Notes: generated by a model not told the origin, from the sequence alone. A DNA stretch of 64,000 nt from Klebsiella quasipneumoniae subsp. quasipneumoniae (GCF_020525925.1 NZ_CP084876.1:3844001-3908000); one strand, 5' to 3'. Counted from the stretch's first letter, positions 47,422-57,776 are shown. Translations and numbers: made by a program.

Positions 47422-50400
47422 TTACCCCCGCCGATGCGCCCACTCGCGCATACGCTGAAACAGCACATACAGCGAAGGAATAAACAGGATGCCAACCATC
47501 GTCGCCACCAGCATCCCGCTGAACACCGTGGTGCCGATGATCCGCCGGCTCTGCGCCCCGGCGCCGGTGGCGAGCATCATCGGCATGATGCCGATAATAA
47601 ACGACACCGCGGTCATCATCACCGCGCGGAAGCGGCGGGTGGCGCCCTCGCGCGCGGCGTCGACTATCGACAGCCCCTCCTCGCGCCGGCTGCGGGCGAA
47701 CTCAACGATCAGAATCGCGTTCTTCGCCGCCAGGGCGATCAGCAGCACCAGCCCTATCTGGACATACACATCGTTGGCATAGCCCGCCGTCCACAGCCAG
47801 ACCAGCGCTCCGCCGATGGCGAACAGCACCGAGAGCATGACGCTCGCCGGCAGCGTCCAGCTTTCATACTGCGCCACAAGGAACAGCCACGCCATCGCCA
47901 CTGCCGCCAGCACGATCCACACCGCCTGATTGCCGGTCTGCTGCTCCTGCCAGGAGATCCCGCTCCAGGCGTAGTCATACCCCGGCGGCAGATGGGCCTG
48001 CAAAATCTGCTCCATGGCCGCCATCGCCGTGCGGCTGCTGACCCCCTCGGCCGCTGAACCGCTCACCGACACGGACGGGAACTGGTTGTACTGCTGAATA
48101 AACGGCGCCCCCACCGTCGGCGTAATGGTGACCAGATTGCTCAACCGCACCCGCTCGCCGTCGCGGCTGCGGACGTACAGCTCGCTAATCTGCTCAGCCC
48201 GCTCGCGCCACTGCATCTCATTTTGCATCACCACATGATAGACACGGTTGTTAAGACTGAAATCGCCGGCGCGCGTGCCGCCGAACGCCGTCTGCAGGCT
48301 GCTGAAGATCTGCGCCACCGGCACATCCAGCAGCGCCGCCCGATCGCGGTCGACCGTCAGGGTCAGCTGCGGCACGTTGCTGCTCCAGGTGGTAAATACC
48401 CGGCTCAGCTGCGGATGCTGGTTCGCCAGCTGAAGGATCTCCCGCGTCACCTGCTCCAGCTCCGCCGACGACTGACCGGCCTGCGCCAGAATGCGCAGAT
48501 CAAACCCCGAGGCATTGCCCAGGCCCGGCAGGGTCGGCGGCGCGAAGGTCATGATAGTCGCCTCCGGCAGCGACAGCAGCTGGCGCTGAATATCCGCCAT
48601 CACCGTATCCAGCGGCGGCCGCTGATGCCAGTCCTTGAGCATCACCGAGATAAACCCGCCGTTAGCGGCGCTGGTGCCGTTGAGAATGTTGAAGCCGGAC
48701 ACCTGAATCACATCCTCCACCGCCGGGTTAGCCGTCAGCAGCTTGCGCGCCTGGGCCATCACCGCTTCGGTGCGCTCCAGCGACGCCGCCTCCGGCAGCT
48801 GCACACTGGCAAACAGGTAGCCCTGATCTTCCTGCGGCAGGAAGCCTTTCGGCATCGCGGTGAAGCTGAACGCCACCAGCGCGCCCGCCGCCACCGTCGC
48901 CGCCAGCGCCAGCCACGGGCGGCGGTTCATCCACCCCACCAGCCGGCCATAGCCGTCGCGGGTGCCGTCGAGAAGACGGTTAAACGCCCGCCACACTGCC
49001 GCCGGCCGGGCGGGTCGCGGGCGCAGCATCAGCGCGCAGAGGGCCGGGGTCAGGGTTAACGCCACCAGGCTCGACAGGGCCACCGCGGTGGAGAGCGTCA
49101 CGGCAAACTGCCGATACAGCTCGCCGACGATCCCCGGGAGCAGCGCCACCGGCACAAACACCGCCAACAGCACCAGGGTCGTGGCGATCACCGGCCCGGC
49201 GATCTGCCGCAGCGCCTGGGCGGTGGCCTGCAGGCGATCCAGTCCTTCCGCCATTTTGGTTTCGACATTCTCCACCACCACAATGGCGTCATCCACCACC
49301 ATCGTCAGGGCAAGAATAATCGCGAACAGGCTGAGGGTGTTGGCGCTGTAGCCCAGCAGATAGAGCACCGCAAAGGTGCCGATCAGTGACACCGGGATCG
49401 CCAGGGCCACGATCAGCGTCGCCCGCCAGCTCTGCAGGAACAGCGACACCACCACCACCACCGCCAGCAGGGTCAGCGCCAGCGAGACGCCGATCTCTTT
49501 GATCGTCGCCGCCACAAAGCGGGTGGTATCGAACTTCACCTCCCAGGTGAGATCCGCCGGAAAGCGAGTGTGCAGGCGGTTAAGCTCCGCGCGCACCGCG
49601 CTGGCGACCTGCAGGGCGTTGGCGGTAGGCGTCGGATAGATCCCCAGATAGGCCGACGCTTTACCGTTCAGCTGCGCGCCGGAGCTGTAGCTGCGGGCGC
49701 CCAGCTCGATGGTCGCCACGTCGGCGAGGCGCACCAGCTGCCCCTGCGCGCCGCGGCGGAGGATAATCTCGCCAAAGCTGGCCGCCTCGTTCAGACGCCC
49801 CAGTCCGTTGATGGTCAGCGTCTGCTGCTGGCCGTTGAACACCGGTGGGGTGCCCACCTGCCCCGCCGCCCCCTGCACATTCTGCTCGCGCAGCGCCTGG
49901 GCAACGTCATCCGTAGTGATGTTAAGGGCGTTCATGCGGTCCGGGCGCAGCCAGATGCGCATGCTGTAATCCCGGGCGCCAAACATCTGCACCTCGCCGA
50001 CGCCGGGCAGGCGGGCCAGCGCCTCGCGCACCTGGGTGCTGGCGTAATTGCTGACAAACAGCGGCGACAGCGTGCCCAGCGGCGAGTAAAGGCTTACCCC
50101 CATCAGCAGGTTGCTGGCGCGCTTGCGCACCTGGACGCCATTCTGCTGCACTTCCGCCGGAAGCTGCGCCAGCGCCTGCGCCACCCGGTTTTGCACGTCG
50201 ATCGCCGCCAGATCGGCATCGGTGCCTGCCGCGAAGGTGATACTCAGGCGGTACGTCCCCTCGTCCGAGCTGGTGGACTCCATATACAGCATATGATCGA
50301 CGCCGTTGAGCTGGGTCTCCAGCGGGACGGCGATGGCCTCCGCCACGTCTGACGCGCTGGCGCCCGGCCAGCTGGCGGTGACGTTCACCACCGGGGGCGT

Positions 50401-50514
50401 GATCGCCGGGTATTGCTCCACCGGGATCAGCTTCAGCGATACCGCGCCGACAAAGGTCAGCAGCAGCGCGATCACCATCGCAAATCGCGGACGACGGATA
50501 AAAAAGGTCAGCAT
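47422..50514 (-). CDS. RND multidrug efflux permease (HAE-1 family)
   Basis: 1030 residues, typical of AcrB/MexF/OqxB-class pumps. It opens with [21 protein letters not shown]4 carries the proton-relay pair in [18 protein letters not shown] (two adjacent Asp), and two large periplasmic halves repeat around TM7. It should expel drugs or metabolites from the periplasm and inner membrane using the proton gradient. Its adaptor is encoded 13 bp upstream in the same operon, but there is no outer-membrane channel gene, so TolC or another shared channel is expected. I cannot tell which named Klebsiella pump this is. Confidence 0.92.
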   Translation of the reverse strand: MLTFFIRRPRFAMVIALLLTFVGAVSLKLIPVEQYPAITPPVVNVTASWPGASASDVAEAIAVPLETQLNGVDHMLYMESTSSDEGTYRLSITFAAGTDADLAAIDVQNRVAQALAQLPAEVQQNGVQVRKRASNLLMGVSLYSPLGTLSPLFVSNYASTQVREALARLPGVGEVQMFGARDYSMRIWLRPDRMNALNITTDDVAQALREQNVQGAAGQVGTPPVFNGQQQTLTINGLGRLNEAASFGEIILRRGAQGQLVRLADVATIELGARSYSSGAQLNGKASAYLGIYPTPTANALQVASAVRAELNRLHTRFPADLTWEVKFDTTRFVAATIKEIGVSLALTLLAVVVVVSLFLQSWRATLIVALAIPVSLIGTFAVLYLLGYSANTLSLFAIILALTMVVDDAIVVVENVETKMAEGLDRLQATAQALRQIAGPVIATTLVLLAVFVPVALLPGIVGELYRQFAVTLSTAVALSSLVALTLTPALCALMLRPRPARPAAVWRAFNRLLDGTRDGYGRLVGWMNRRPWLALAATVAAGALVAFSFTAMPKGFLPQEDQGYLFASVQLPEAASLERTEAVMAQARKLLTANPAVEDVIQVSGFNILNGTSAANGGFISVMLKDWHQRPPLDTVMADIQRQLLSLPEATIMTFAPPTLPGLGNASGFDLRILAQAGQSSAELEQVTREILQLANQHPQLSRVFTTWSSNVPQLTLTVDRDRAALLDVPVAQIFSSLQTAFGGTRAGDFSLNNRVYHVVMQNEMQWRERAEQISELYVRSRDGERVRLSNLVTITPTVGAPFIQQYNQFPSVSVSGSAAEGVSSRTAMAAMEQILQAHLPPGYDYAWSGISWQEQQTGNQAVWIVLAAVAMAWLFLVAQYESWTLPASVMLSVLFAIGGALVWLWTAGYANDVYVQIGLVLLIALAAKNAILIVEFARSRREEGLSIVDAAREGATRRFRAVMMTAVSFIIGIMPMMLATGAGAQSRRIIGTTVFSGMLVATMVGILFIPSLYVLFQRMREWAHRRG

Positions 50515-50527
50515 CCCCTCTCCTTAG

Positions 50528-51616
50528 CTAGTTCAGCACCTGCACCGCGGCGCCTTCGCGCAGCCGCTGCGCGCCGTCAGTGATCACCTGCTCGCCCGCC
50601 TGCAGCCCTTTCTCGACCGCAAACTGCTGCCCCTGTTGCCCCTGTTGCCCCGCAAGGGTCAGACGACGCTGCCCGGCGGTGTGGTCCGGCTTCAGCACCC
50701 AGCTGAAAAAGCCCTGCGGATCCTGCTGCACGGCGGCAGCCGGGATCATCACCCGCGACGACAGCGCTTGCGGACGGAACAGGATCGTCACGCTGCCGCC
50801 CGGCAGCAGACGGTGCTGCGGATTGGCAAACTCCGCCCGCACCGCCACGCTGCCGGTGCGGGCGTCGATCCGGTTATCGATGGAGGTCAACACGCCGTCG
50901 CGCCGTTTGCCATCCACGTCAATTTGCGCCAGCCATGCCTGCTTCAGGGCGTGGATGTCGGCATGCTGGCCGGTTTTGCTGAAAAACGCGGCTTCGTCGA
51001 GGGCAAACGACACCCGTACCGGATCGAGCTGCACGATGTCCGCCAGCACCCCGCTGGACGGGTTGACCAGCGTCCCGACGTGAAAGGCGCTGTGGCCCAC
51101 CCGCCCGGTCACCGGCGCCGCAATCCGGGTATAACCGAGCACAATCTGCTGAGCCTCGACGCGGGCTTTCGCCTGCTGCACGGCGGCGGCGGCGACGTCG
51201 CGCTGCATCCGGGCCGTGTCGAGGTCGTTGCGGCTGATGGAGTGGTTGTTGATGAGCCGCTCATAGCGAGTGAGCAGCTGCTGCGACTGGCGTAGCGAGG
51301 CTTCGGCGCTTTTCAGCTCGGCCTGCGCCAGGGCCAGCGCCGCGCGGGGCTGCGCGTCGTCGAGGGTAAACAGCAGGTCGCCCTCGGTCACATACTGCCC
51401 GTCCTGGAAGTGGCGCTGAACAATCACCCCTTCGGTGCGCGCGCGAATGTCGACGGCGCGGATCGCCTCGACCCGCCCGGGGATGGCGCGTTCTTCAGCG
51501 TGAGGAGCCCGTTCTACCGTGGCGATGCGGACCGGCACCGCCGGCGCGGCGGTCGCCGTCAGGACGCTGCCGCCCAGGACGCAGGCCAGCAGCGCAAAGC
51601 GAAAGGTGTTAATCAT
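50528..51616 (-). CDS. RND efflux periplasmic adaptor (MFP/HlyD family)
   Basis: 362 residues with a signal-like N-terminus (LLACVLGGSVLTATAAPA) lacking a lipobox cysteine. The lipoyl/hairpin/beta-barrel order is visible: VDIRARTEGVIVQRHFQDGQYVTEGDLLFTLD, a coiled-coil hairpin rich in Ala/Gln (about residues 100-165), IAAPVTGRVGHSAFHVGTLV and a C-terminal membrane-proximal domain. A GQQGQQGQQ run near residue 328 is a small in-frame repeat of CCCCTGTTG units that could vary in number between strains. Bridges the RND pump to an outer-membrane channel. Confidence 0.9.
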   Translation of the reverse strand: MINTFRFALLACVLGGSVLTATAAPAVPVRIATVERAPHAEERAIPGRVEAIRAVDIRARTEGVIVQRHFQDGQYVTEGDLLFTLDDAQPRAALALAQAELKSAEASLRQSQQLLTRYERLINNHSISRNDLDTARMQRDVAAAAVQQAKARVEAQQIVLGYTRIAAPVTGRVGHSAFHVGTLVNPSSGVLADIVQLDPVRVSFALDEAAFFSKTGQHADIHALKQAWLAQIDVDGKRRDGVLTSIDNRIDARTGSVAVRAEFANPQHRLLPGGSVTILFRPQALSSRVMIPAAAVQQDPQGFFSWVLKPDHTAGQRRLTLAGQQGQQGQQFAVEKGLQAGEQVITDGAQRLREGAAVQVLN

Positions 51617-51668
51617 AGAGGATCCTTGCGAAAGTAACGCGCGCCTGCAGCCAGGCGCGCGAGATCGA

Positions 51669-54383
51669 TCAGGCCGTTTTGCGGAACCGGCGCGTCAGAC
51701 GCTTCTCGACTTCCACCACCAGGAACATGGCGATGCCGATGACCAGGGTGACAAACCAGTAGCGCAGCGGCAGCGCTTCCGTGCCAAACATGCTCTGCAT
51801 CAGCGGGACATAGATAATCACCAGCTGCATCAGCAGCAGGACACCGGTCACCAGCCAGATGCCTTTATTGCGCAGCAGGCCCATGCTCAGGGAGAAGCTG
51901 TCGCTGCTGCGGCAGTTGATCATGTAGACCCACTGCGCCGTCACCAGCATCTGCAGCAGCACGGTGCGGATAAACTCCGGACTGTGGCCGCGCGGCGCCA
52001 GCCAGGCCTCAAGGATAAAGGCGGCGATCGCAATCATCGACCCGACGAAAGCCACCCGCCACACGGCGAAACCATCCATCACGTGCTGGCCGGTTTTACG
52101 CGGCGGGCGGTTCATCACGTTGCGCTCCGCGGCCTCAAAGGCCAGGCCGAAGGAGAGCGTCGCCGACGTCGCCATGTTCATCCACAGGATCAGCACCGGG
52201 GTCAGCGGAATCATGTTCCCCGCCAGCAGGGCGATGATGATCAGCAGCCCCTGCGCCAGGTTGGTCGGCATGATGAAGAGGATGGTCTTCTTCAGGTTGT
52301 CATAGACCCGACGGCCCTCTTTCACCGAGCTGGCGATGGTGGCGAAGTTATCATCGGTCAACACCATGTCAGCCGCCTCTTTGGTGACTTCAGTGCCTTT
52401 GATGCCCATGGCGATACCCACGTCGGCCTGGCGCAGCGCCGGCGCGTCGTTGACGCCGTCGCCGGTCATGCCGACCACTTCGCCGTTATCCTGCAGGGCT
52501 TTCACCAGGCGCAGCTTATGCTCCGGGCTGGTGCGGGCAAAGATGTCGTACTCCACCGCCGCCTTCGCCAGCGCCGCATCGTCCATGTGCTCCAGCTGGT
52601 AGCCGGTCATGGCCTGGCTGCTGTTGGTGATCCCCAGCATCTGGCCGATGCTCATCGCCGTCTGCGGGTGGTCGCCGGTGATCATCTTCACGCGGATGCC
52701 GGCGGTCTGGCAGGCGTGGATAGCGTCAATCGCTTCCGGACGCGGGGGATCCATCATCCCGGCGATGCCGAGGAAAATCAGTCCCTCCTGCAGGTCCTCA
52801 TGGTTCAGCGTGGTGGCATCAACGCTGGCCGGCTTACAGGCCGCCGCCACCATGCGCAGCCCCTGACGGGCGAAGCGCGCCATCTCCTCTTCCCAGTACT
52901 GCGCCTCGAAGGGCACCGCGCCCTGGCGGGTCATCTGCTCGCGGCACATGGCGAAGATGACGTCCGGCGCACCGGTGATCAGCACCCGGGCGTCGCCATC
53001 GATGTGCTGCAGCGTCGACATATATTTGTACTGCGAGTCAAAGGGGATCTTGGCCACCAGACGGGCCTCCACCGCCGGGAGCTGCGCTTTCGCCGCCAGC
53101 ACCTTCAGCGCCCCTTCGGTTGGCCCGCCGGTGATCCCCCACAGGCCGCGCTCATCCCGGGTAAGCTGGCTGTCGTTGCACAGGTCGATGGTGCGCAGCC
53201 AGGTCTCCAGCACGGTACCCGGCTGAACCTGCACGGGCTCATCGCTCCCCTCAAGGAAGATCCGCCCCTGCGGCTCATAGCTGTCGCCTTCCACCCGGTA
53301 GCAGCAGTCGGCGGTGATGATCGCCTTGACGGTCATTTCGTTCATCGTCAGGGTGCCGGTTTTATCCGAGCAGACCACGGTCATGGCGCCGAGGGTTTCC
53401 ACGGTCGGCAGCTTACGGATAATCGCCCGCTTGCGCGCCATCGTCTGCACGCCGAGCGACAGAATAATCGAGATGATCGCCGGCAGTCCCTCCGGTACCG
53501 CAGCCACCGCCAGGCTAATCAGCGACAGCAGCAGTTCGCCCATCGGGATGTCCCGCAACGCGAGGCTGAAAATAAACAGCGCCACCATCATGGCGAGGAT
53601 AATGACGAAAATCGCTTTGCCGAGCTTATCCATCTGCACCAGCAGCGGGGTGCGGTGCTTCTCAATGCCCGCCATCATCTGGTTGATATGGCCGAGTTCG
53701 GTCTGCGCGCCGGTGGCGGTCACCACGCCGACGCCGCCGCCGGCGCTGACGGTGGTCCCGGAGAAGACCATGTTCACCCGGTCGCCCAGCGGCAGGTCGC
53801 CCTCCAGCGCGTCGGTGATTTTATCCACCACCGTCGACTCGCCGGTGAGGATCGCCTCTTCCACCCGCAGGTTGTGCGTTTCAATCAGCCGCATGTCCGC
53901 CGGCACGCGGTCGCCGGCGCGCAGGATAACGATATCCCCCGGCACCAGGTCGCGCGTCGGGATAGTCTCATGTTTGCCGTTACGCTGGACGCGGGCATCG
54001 CTGGAGAGCATGTTGCGGATCCCCTGCAGGGATTTTTCGGCGTTGCTCTCCTGGATATGGCCGATCAGGGCGTTAATCACCGTCACGCCAAGGATCACCA
54101 GGGTATCGACCCAGTGACCCATGATGGCGGTGAGCGCCGCAGCGGCCAGCAGCACATAAATCAGTACGTCGTTAAAGTGGGCGAGAAAGCGCAGCCAGGC
54201 CGGTTTTCCCTTCTTTTCCGGCAGCGCGTTCGGCCCGCAGGTATTCAGGCGCTCGGCGGCGTCTGCGGAACTTAACCCAGCGGCCTGGCTTTTGGTCTGC
54301 GCCAGCACTGCGTCAACGGTCTGCTGCCAGACCTGCCGTGGCGCGGTGTCGCCCGAGGGCGTCGTAAACTTTGGGTTATTCAT
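51669..54383 (-). CDS. P2-type cation-transporting ATPase
   Basis: 904 residues from the ATG at 54381-54383; a TTG three codons upstream is also possible and neither has a strong ribosome site. Complete P-type pump: actuator motif TGES (180-183), PEGLP in M4 (297-301), phosphorylation site DKTGT (Asp340) and hinge MTGDGVNDAPAL. PEGLP places it with Ca/Mn and Na/K-type pumps, but the M6 segment reads WMNMATSATLSFGLAFE, with Ser where Ca pumps have the ion-binding Asp, so calcium specificity should not be assumed. No regulator or metal-sensing site was recognised. A 36-residue membrane peptide is encoded divergently 211 bp away. Confidence 0.88.
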   Translation of the reverse strand: MNNPKFTTPSGDTAPRQVWQQTVDAVLAQTKSQAAGLSSADAAERLNTCGPNALPEKKGKPAWLRFLAHFNDVLIYVLLAAAALTAIMGHWVDTLVILGVTVINALIGHIQESNAEKSLQGIRNMLSSDARVQRNGKHETIPTRDLVPGDIVILRAGDRVPADMRLIETHNLRVEEAILTGESTVVDKITDALEGDLPLGDRVNMVFSGTTVSAGGGVGVVTATGAQTELGHINQMMAGIEKHRTPLLVQMDKLGKAIFVIILAMMVALFIFSLALRDIPMGELLLSLISLAVAAVPEGLPAIISIILSLGVQTMARKRAIIRKLPTVETLGAMTVVCSDKTGTLTMNEMTVKAIITADCCYRVEGDSYEPQGRIFLEGSDEPVQVQPGTVLETWLRTIDLCNDSQLTRDERGLWGITGGPTEGALKVLAAKAQLPAVEARLVAKIPFDSQYKYMSTLQHIDGDARVLITGAPDVIFAMCREQMTRQGAVPFEAQYWEEEMARFARQGLRMVAAACKPASVDATTLNHEDLQEGLIFLGIAGMMDPPRPEAIDAIHACQTAGIRVKMITGDHPQTAMSIGQMLGITNSSQAMTGYQLEHMDDAALAKAAVEYDIFARTSPEHKLRLVKALQDNGEVVGMTGDGVNDAPALRQADVGIAMGIKGTEVTKEAADMVLTDDNFATIASSVKEGRRVYDNLKKTILFIMPTNLAQGLLIIIALLAGNMIPLTPVLILWMNMATSATLSFGLAFEAAERNVMNRPPRKTGQHVMDGFAVWRVAFVGSMIAIAAFILEAWLAPRGHSPEFIRTVLLQMLVTAQWVYMINCRSSDSFSLSMGLLRNKGIWLVTGVLLLMQLVIIYVPLMQSMFGTEALPLRYWFVTLVIGIAMFLVVEVEKRLTRRFRKTA

Positions 54384-54594
54384 CTTGGTCAAATTACATT
54401 TTCCTTATAAATTCCGTGAGTCGGAAAGCCTGAAATCATTCCTGGCCAATGCAATAAAAGGTGGCGAAAAATCCGATAAAAATGTGAACCATTACAAGCC
54501 TAAATTTTTCGCAAAATAAAAAATATGTGGTAAGTTAATTCCACGAACCAACTATTACAGAATATTAATAAACCAAAACTAAACGAGGTCAAAT

Positions 54595-54705
54595 ATGTTT
54601 GGAATCTACCGCGGACGCCGTCTGGCGCTGTACATCCTGCTGGCCATCATCGCTGCTACGCTGGTGGGGTATAGCACTTATAGTTTTGTAAAAGCGCTGG
54701 CATAA
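54595..54705 (+). CDS. Small single-span membrane protein, 36 residues
   Basis: ATG 54595 with GAGG at 54585-54588, stop at 54703-54705. The peptide begins MFGIYRGRRLALYILLAIIA, continues hydrophobic to about residue 31 and ends in VKALA. One transmembrane helix with a positively charged N-terminus (RGRR), so N-in topology is expected. It does not match any small protein I know by name. It diverges from the P-type ATPase and precedes ybdJ by 188 bp. Small single-span proteins modulate several ion pumps (KdpF, MgtS, sarcolipin in animals), which makes a regulatory tie to the ATPase conceivable but unproven. Confidence 0.65.
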   Translation: MFGIYRGRRLALYILLAIIAATLVGYSTYSFVKALA

Positions 54706-54893
54706 TAATGACGTTAATTTACAAGTAACGGGATTTAATTTAATTACAAATTATTTCAGATTAATTAACATGAGAAGACAACGCAGGCAATAATATTAAA
54801 AAGAGGCGCATTAAGGCGAGTAAAATACAAAGCATATTGCGTTAGGTGTTATTTTGCCGGACAATATGTTTTTTAACTGATGATTAACATGAC

Positions 54894-55142
54894 ATGAAAC
54901 ATCCGCTGGAAACGCTCCTCTCCGCCGCCGGGATCTTACTGCTGGCCCTGCTCTCCTGTCTGCTGTTGCCCGCGCCGTCGCTGGGCCTGACGCTGGCGCA
55001 AAAGCTGGTTGAGACATTCCATATGATGGATCTCAACCAGCTTTATACCGTGCTGTTTTGTCTGTGGTTCCTGGCGCTGGGCGCCATTGAGTATCTGGTG
55101 CTGCGCTGGGTGTGGCGTCGCTGGTTTTCCCTCGAACGCTAA
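54894..55142 (+). CDS. ybdJ: YbdJ, DUF1158 inner-membrane protein
   Basis: 82 residues, the same length as E. coli YbdJ and very similar from MKHPLETL through LLSCLLLPAPSLGL to the C-terminal RRWFSLER. Two hydrophobic helices (about residues 8-27 and 52-72) with a short loop between. Function unknown. Its place beside ramA and near ybdF and nfsB marks the ancestral ybdF-ybdJ-ybdK neighbourhood, into which the ramA-romA-ramR block has been inserted. Confidence 0.9.
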   Translation: MKHPLETLLSAAGILLLALLSCLLLPAPSLGLTLAQKLVETFHMMDLNQLYTVLFCLWFLALGAIEYLVLRWVWRRWFSLER

Positions 55143-55159
55143 ATCAGGAAGGGCGCGCC

Positions 55160-55501
55160 TCAGTGGGCGCGGCTGTGGTTCTCTTTACGGTAGGCGCCCG
55201 GCGGCAGATTGAAGGTCCGGGTGAAGACGCGGGTAAAGGTCTGCTGCGAATCGAAGCCATACTTCAGGCAGATATCGTAGACCCGCTGATCGGTGTCGCG
55301 CAGATCGCGGGCGGCCAGCAGCAGCTTCCTTTCGCGTATATAGCGCCCCAGGCTCTCCCCTTTATACTGTAAAAACAGCCGTTGCAGATGCCATTTCGAA
55401 TACCCGGCATGGCGAGCGATATCATCAATACGCAGCGGTTGATGCAGGTTGTCATCAATCCACTCGACGATAGTGTCAATCACCTGAGCGGAAATCGTCA
55501 T
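55160..55501 (-). CDS. ramA: RamA, AraC/XylS-family global activator of efflux
   Basis: 113 residues from the ATG at 55499-55501, MTISAQVIDTIVEWIDDN, the known RamA start. It is a compact activator with only the double helix-turn-helix: IDDIARHAGYSKWHLQRLF and the second AraC motif YDICLKYGFDSQQTFTRVFTRTFN. RamA activates acrAB, tolC and others, and alters permeability; its overproduction gives multidrug resistance, including to tigecycline. It lies 30 bp after romA, so it is transcribed with it, and is controlled by RamR through the palindrome at 56686-56705. Confidence 0.97.
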   Translation of the reverse strand: MTISAQVIDTIVEWIDDNLHQPLRIDDIARHAGYSKWHLQRLFLQYKGESLGRYIRERKLLLAARDLRDTDQRVYDICLKYGFDSQQTFTRVFTRTFNLPPGAYRKENHSRAH

Positions 55502-55531
55502 ATGCTCTCTCCTCTGATACTGCACTGGCGC

Positions 55532-56632
55532 TTAGCGCCACCAGGCGTTAAATGATTGCGTCTTATCGGCGACCCACACCGGCTCGCCCTGCACAGGCGT
55601 CAGCAGACGCCAGGCCCTTCCTTCGCTGGCAGCCGCCAGCCGTTGATACGGTTCATCCCAGCTGTGTTTCGCCAAAACGAATCGTCCTGCATGCCCAGGC
55701 AGCACCGCGCGAGCGCGCAGGTCGTCAGCAGCCTGAGCCGTTTCATCCGGCATCATGTGGATATATTTCCAGTCCTGGTCATACTGTCCGTTCTCCATGA
55801 TCGCCAGATCGATCGGACCGAACTCATCGCCTATCGCTTTAAAGTGCGGCCCATACCCGCTGTCGCCGCTGTAATAAATCTTTTGCTGCGGGGTAACGAA
55901 CAGAAAACTGGCCCACAGCGTCTGGTTGCGCTTCAGCCCACGGCCGGAAAAGTGCCGCGCCGGCAGGACGTGGACGCTGAGCTCATCGCTAACCGGAATC
56001 GCCTGCTGCCAGTCCGCTTCGGTAATCAGCGCCCCGTCCATTCCCCAGTAGCGCAGGTGCGACCCAACCCCCAGCGGCGTAATGACCCGCTTAATTTTCG
56101 GCAGCAGAGCGCGGATGGTGGCGTAATCCAGATGGTCGTAGTGATCGTGGGAGACGATCAGCAGATCGATCGCCGGCATCCCTTCCGCCCGCCACGGATA
56201 ATCGCCGGGGAAGGCTTTATTGATAAAGGAGAACGGCGCCGCGTAATCGCTGAACACCGGGTCGATCAGGATGCGTTTTCCCGCCAGCTGCAGATACCAG
56301 GAAGAGTGGCCGAGCCAGACCATCACGTCCTGCCCGAGGGGCAGCGTCGCCAGATCGGTTTTCACCAGCGGCAGCGGCTGCGCGGGACGGGCGTTTTCCC
56401 GTTTGGTCATCAAAAAATCCCACCACGCCGCCAACATATTTTTCTGCCCGGTGAATCCCGGCGTGGGCAGTTGGTTATGGAACTGGCCGTCCCGGTAGTG
56501 GGGAGACGCTTCCACCTGGCTAAGCTGTGCCCCCTGCGGCGCCTTACCAAAACCGGCATTGAGGACAAACGGCAATGTCGTTGCTGCTGCGAGTAACATG
56601 ATGGCGACCACGCTGAAAGTGACACGGTTCAT
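55532..56632 (-). CDS. romA: RomA, MBL-fold metallo-hydrolase
   Basis: 366 residues from the ATG at 56630-56632. A hydrophobic N-terminus (FSVVAIMLLAAATTLPFVLNA) suggests membrane anchoring or export. The metallo-beta-lactamase metal motif is HDHYDHLD, with later GDSGYG and MENGQYD typical of NAPE-PLD/UlaG-like hydrolases. In Klebsiella it is the first gene of romA-ramA and its overexpression has been linked to reduced outer-membrane permeability; its enzymatic substrate is unknown. The ribosome site AGGA sits unusually close to this ATG, so a TTG 15 bases upstream is an alternative start. Confidence 0.93.
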   Translation of the reverse strand: MNRVTFSVVAIMLLAAATTLPFVLNAGFGKAPQGAQLSQVEASPHYRDGQFHNQLPTPGFTGQKNMLAAWWDFLMTKRENARPAQPLPLVKTDLATLPLGQDVMVWLGHSSWYLQLAGKRILIDPVFSDYAAPFSFINKAFPGDYPWRAEGMPAIDLLIVSHDHYDHLDYATIRALLPKIKRVITPLGVGSHLRYWGMDGALITEADWQQAIPVSDELSVHVLPARHFSGRGLKRNQTLWASFLFVTPQQKIYYSGDSGYGPHFKAIGDEFGPIDLAIMENGQYDQDWKYIHMMPDETAQAADDLRARAVLPGHAGRFVLAKHSWDEPYQRLAAASEGRAWRLLTPVQGEPVWVADKTQSFNAWWR

Positions 56633-56685
56633 ATCCTGACCAGACAAAAGCCCCCATCCCGGAGGCTTTATGATATAACTTGATT

Positions 56686-56705
56686 ATGAGTGAGTACGCA
56701 CTCAT
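56686..56705. promoter_or_regulatory. RamR operator
   Basis: ATGAGTG-N6-CACTCAT, the exact inverted repeat bound by RamR in Salmonella and Klebsiella. It lies between the divergent romA and ramR genes; TATATC/TATCAT sequences for the romA-ramA -10 region adjoin it on the minus strand at about 56667-56678. The site is intact, so repression of romA-ramA by RamR should be normal. Confidence 0.9.
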
Positions 56706-56826
56706 TATTAGGAATGTGATGAAAGTCGTCAAGACGATTTTCAATTTTTGCGTTCCGCCGTTGCAGCGACCTGGTCAGACGTGCAAAGATCGGCGGTTTG
56801 TTTAAACCTGCGTGAGGAAAAATGTA

Positions 56827-57411
56827 GTGGCTCGTCCAAAGAGTGAAGATAAAAAGCAAGCGTTACTGGAAGCTGCCGCCGCGGCTTTCGCCCAGTCCGG
56901 CATCGCCGCCTCGACGTCGGCCATCGCCCGCAGCGCCGGGGTTGCCGAGGGGACGCTGTTTCGCTATTTCGCCACCAAGGATGAGTTGCTCAACGAACTG
57001 TACCTCGCCATTAAGCTGCGCCTGGTGCGGATGATGATCGCCGGGCTGGATCCGGACGAAAAGCGCCCGAAAGAGAACGCGCGCAATATCTGGAACAGCT
57101 ATATCGACTGGGGCGTGCGCAACCCGATGGAGCACAAGGCGATCCGCCGGATGGCGCTCAGCGAGCGCATCACGGACGAAACCCGCCGCCAGGTGAAAGA
57201 GAGCTTTCCGGAGCTCAACGAAATGTGCCAGCTGTCGGTGAAAGAGATATTCCTCAGCGAAGCGTATCGCGCCTTTGGTGATGCCCTGTTTCTGTCGCTG
57301 GCGGAAACCACTATCGAATTCGCCAGCCACGATCCGCAGCGCGCCCGGGAGATTATCGCCCTTGGCTTTGAAGCCATGTGGAACGCCCTGCATGAGGCGG
57401 ATGCCAAATGA
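56827..57411 (+). CDS. ramR: RamR, TetR-family repressor of romA-ramA
   Basis: 194 residues from GTG 56827, giving [17 protein letters not shown], the known RamR start; GAGG lies upstream at 56813. Helix-turn-helix [21 protein letters not shown] (about residues 27-47) and an uninterrupted ligand domain through [16 protein letters not shown]. Truncation or missense changes in this gene are the usual cause of ramA overexpression in resistant isolates; none that breaks the frame is seen. It overlaps ybdF by four bases (ATGA). Confidence 0.97.
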   Translation: MARPKSEDKKQALLEAAAAAFAQSGIAASTSAIARSAGVAEGTLFRYFATKDELLNELYLAIKLRLVRMMIAGLDPDEKRPKENARNIWNSYIDWGVRNPMEHKAIRRMALSERITDETRRQVKESFPELNEMCQLSVKEIFLSEAYRAFGDALFLSLAETTIEFASHDPQRAREIIALGFEAMWNALHEADAK

Positions 57412-57776
57412 CGCCGGAAACGCTGCACCCCTGCGCCCACCGTATCGCCCTGACCTACCCGTTTACCGAGCACTGCTGGCCCTTTGGGCCGGAGTACGAC
57501 GTGTTTAAGGTCGACGGCCGCATCTTTATGATCACCATGACCATTCGCGGCCGGGCGCTGGTCAACCTCAAGGCCGAGCCGCAGAAGTCGCTGCTCAATC
57601 AGGAAATTTATCGCAGCATCGAACCGGGCTACCATATGAACAAGAAACACTGGATCACGGTGGTGCCGGGGGACGACATCAGCGAGGATCTGCTGGCCGA
57701 GCTGATTGACGACTCATGGCATCAGGTGGTGAACAAGCTGAGCAAAAAGGCCCAGCAGCGCCTGCGTCCGCGCTGA
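57408..57776 (+). CDS. ybdF: YbdF, MmcQ/YjbR family protein
   Basis: 122 residues, the E. coli YbdF length. CyaY-like fold of the MmcQ/YjbR family: [24 protein letters not shown]-type core ([12 protein letters not shown]), [12 protein letters not shown] and [18 protein letters not shown]. YjbR from E. coli binds DNA non-specifically in a structural sense only; YbdF's role is unknown. Coupled to ramR by a four-base overlap here, and next to nfsB as in E. coli. Confidence 0.92.
   Translation: MTPETLHPCAHRIALTYPFTEHCWPFGPEYDVFKVDGRIFMITMTIRGRALVNLKAEPQKSLLNQEIYRSIEPGYHMNKKHWITVVPGDDISEDLLAELIDDSWHQVVNKLSKKAQQRLRPR

Noticed and set aside
47422..51616. Assigning a named Klebsiella RND system such as KexEF, EefAB or OqxAB
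   Set aside because: Only family-level motifs are visible; no diagnostic sequence distinguishes the named pumps without a search.
51519..54275. 918-codon frame antisense to the P-type ATPase
   Set aside because: A GC-rich shadow of a gene with unambiguous P-type motifs on the other strand.
51669..54383. Naming the P-type ATPase a calcium pump
   Set aside because: PEGLP fits, but the M6 ion-binding Asp position is Ser in WMNMATSA, so the ion is left open.
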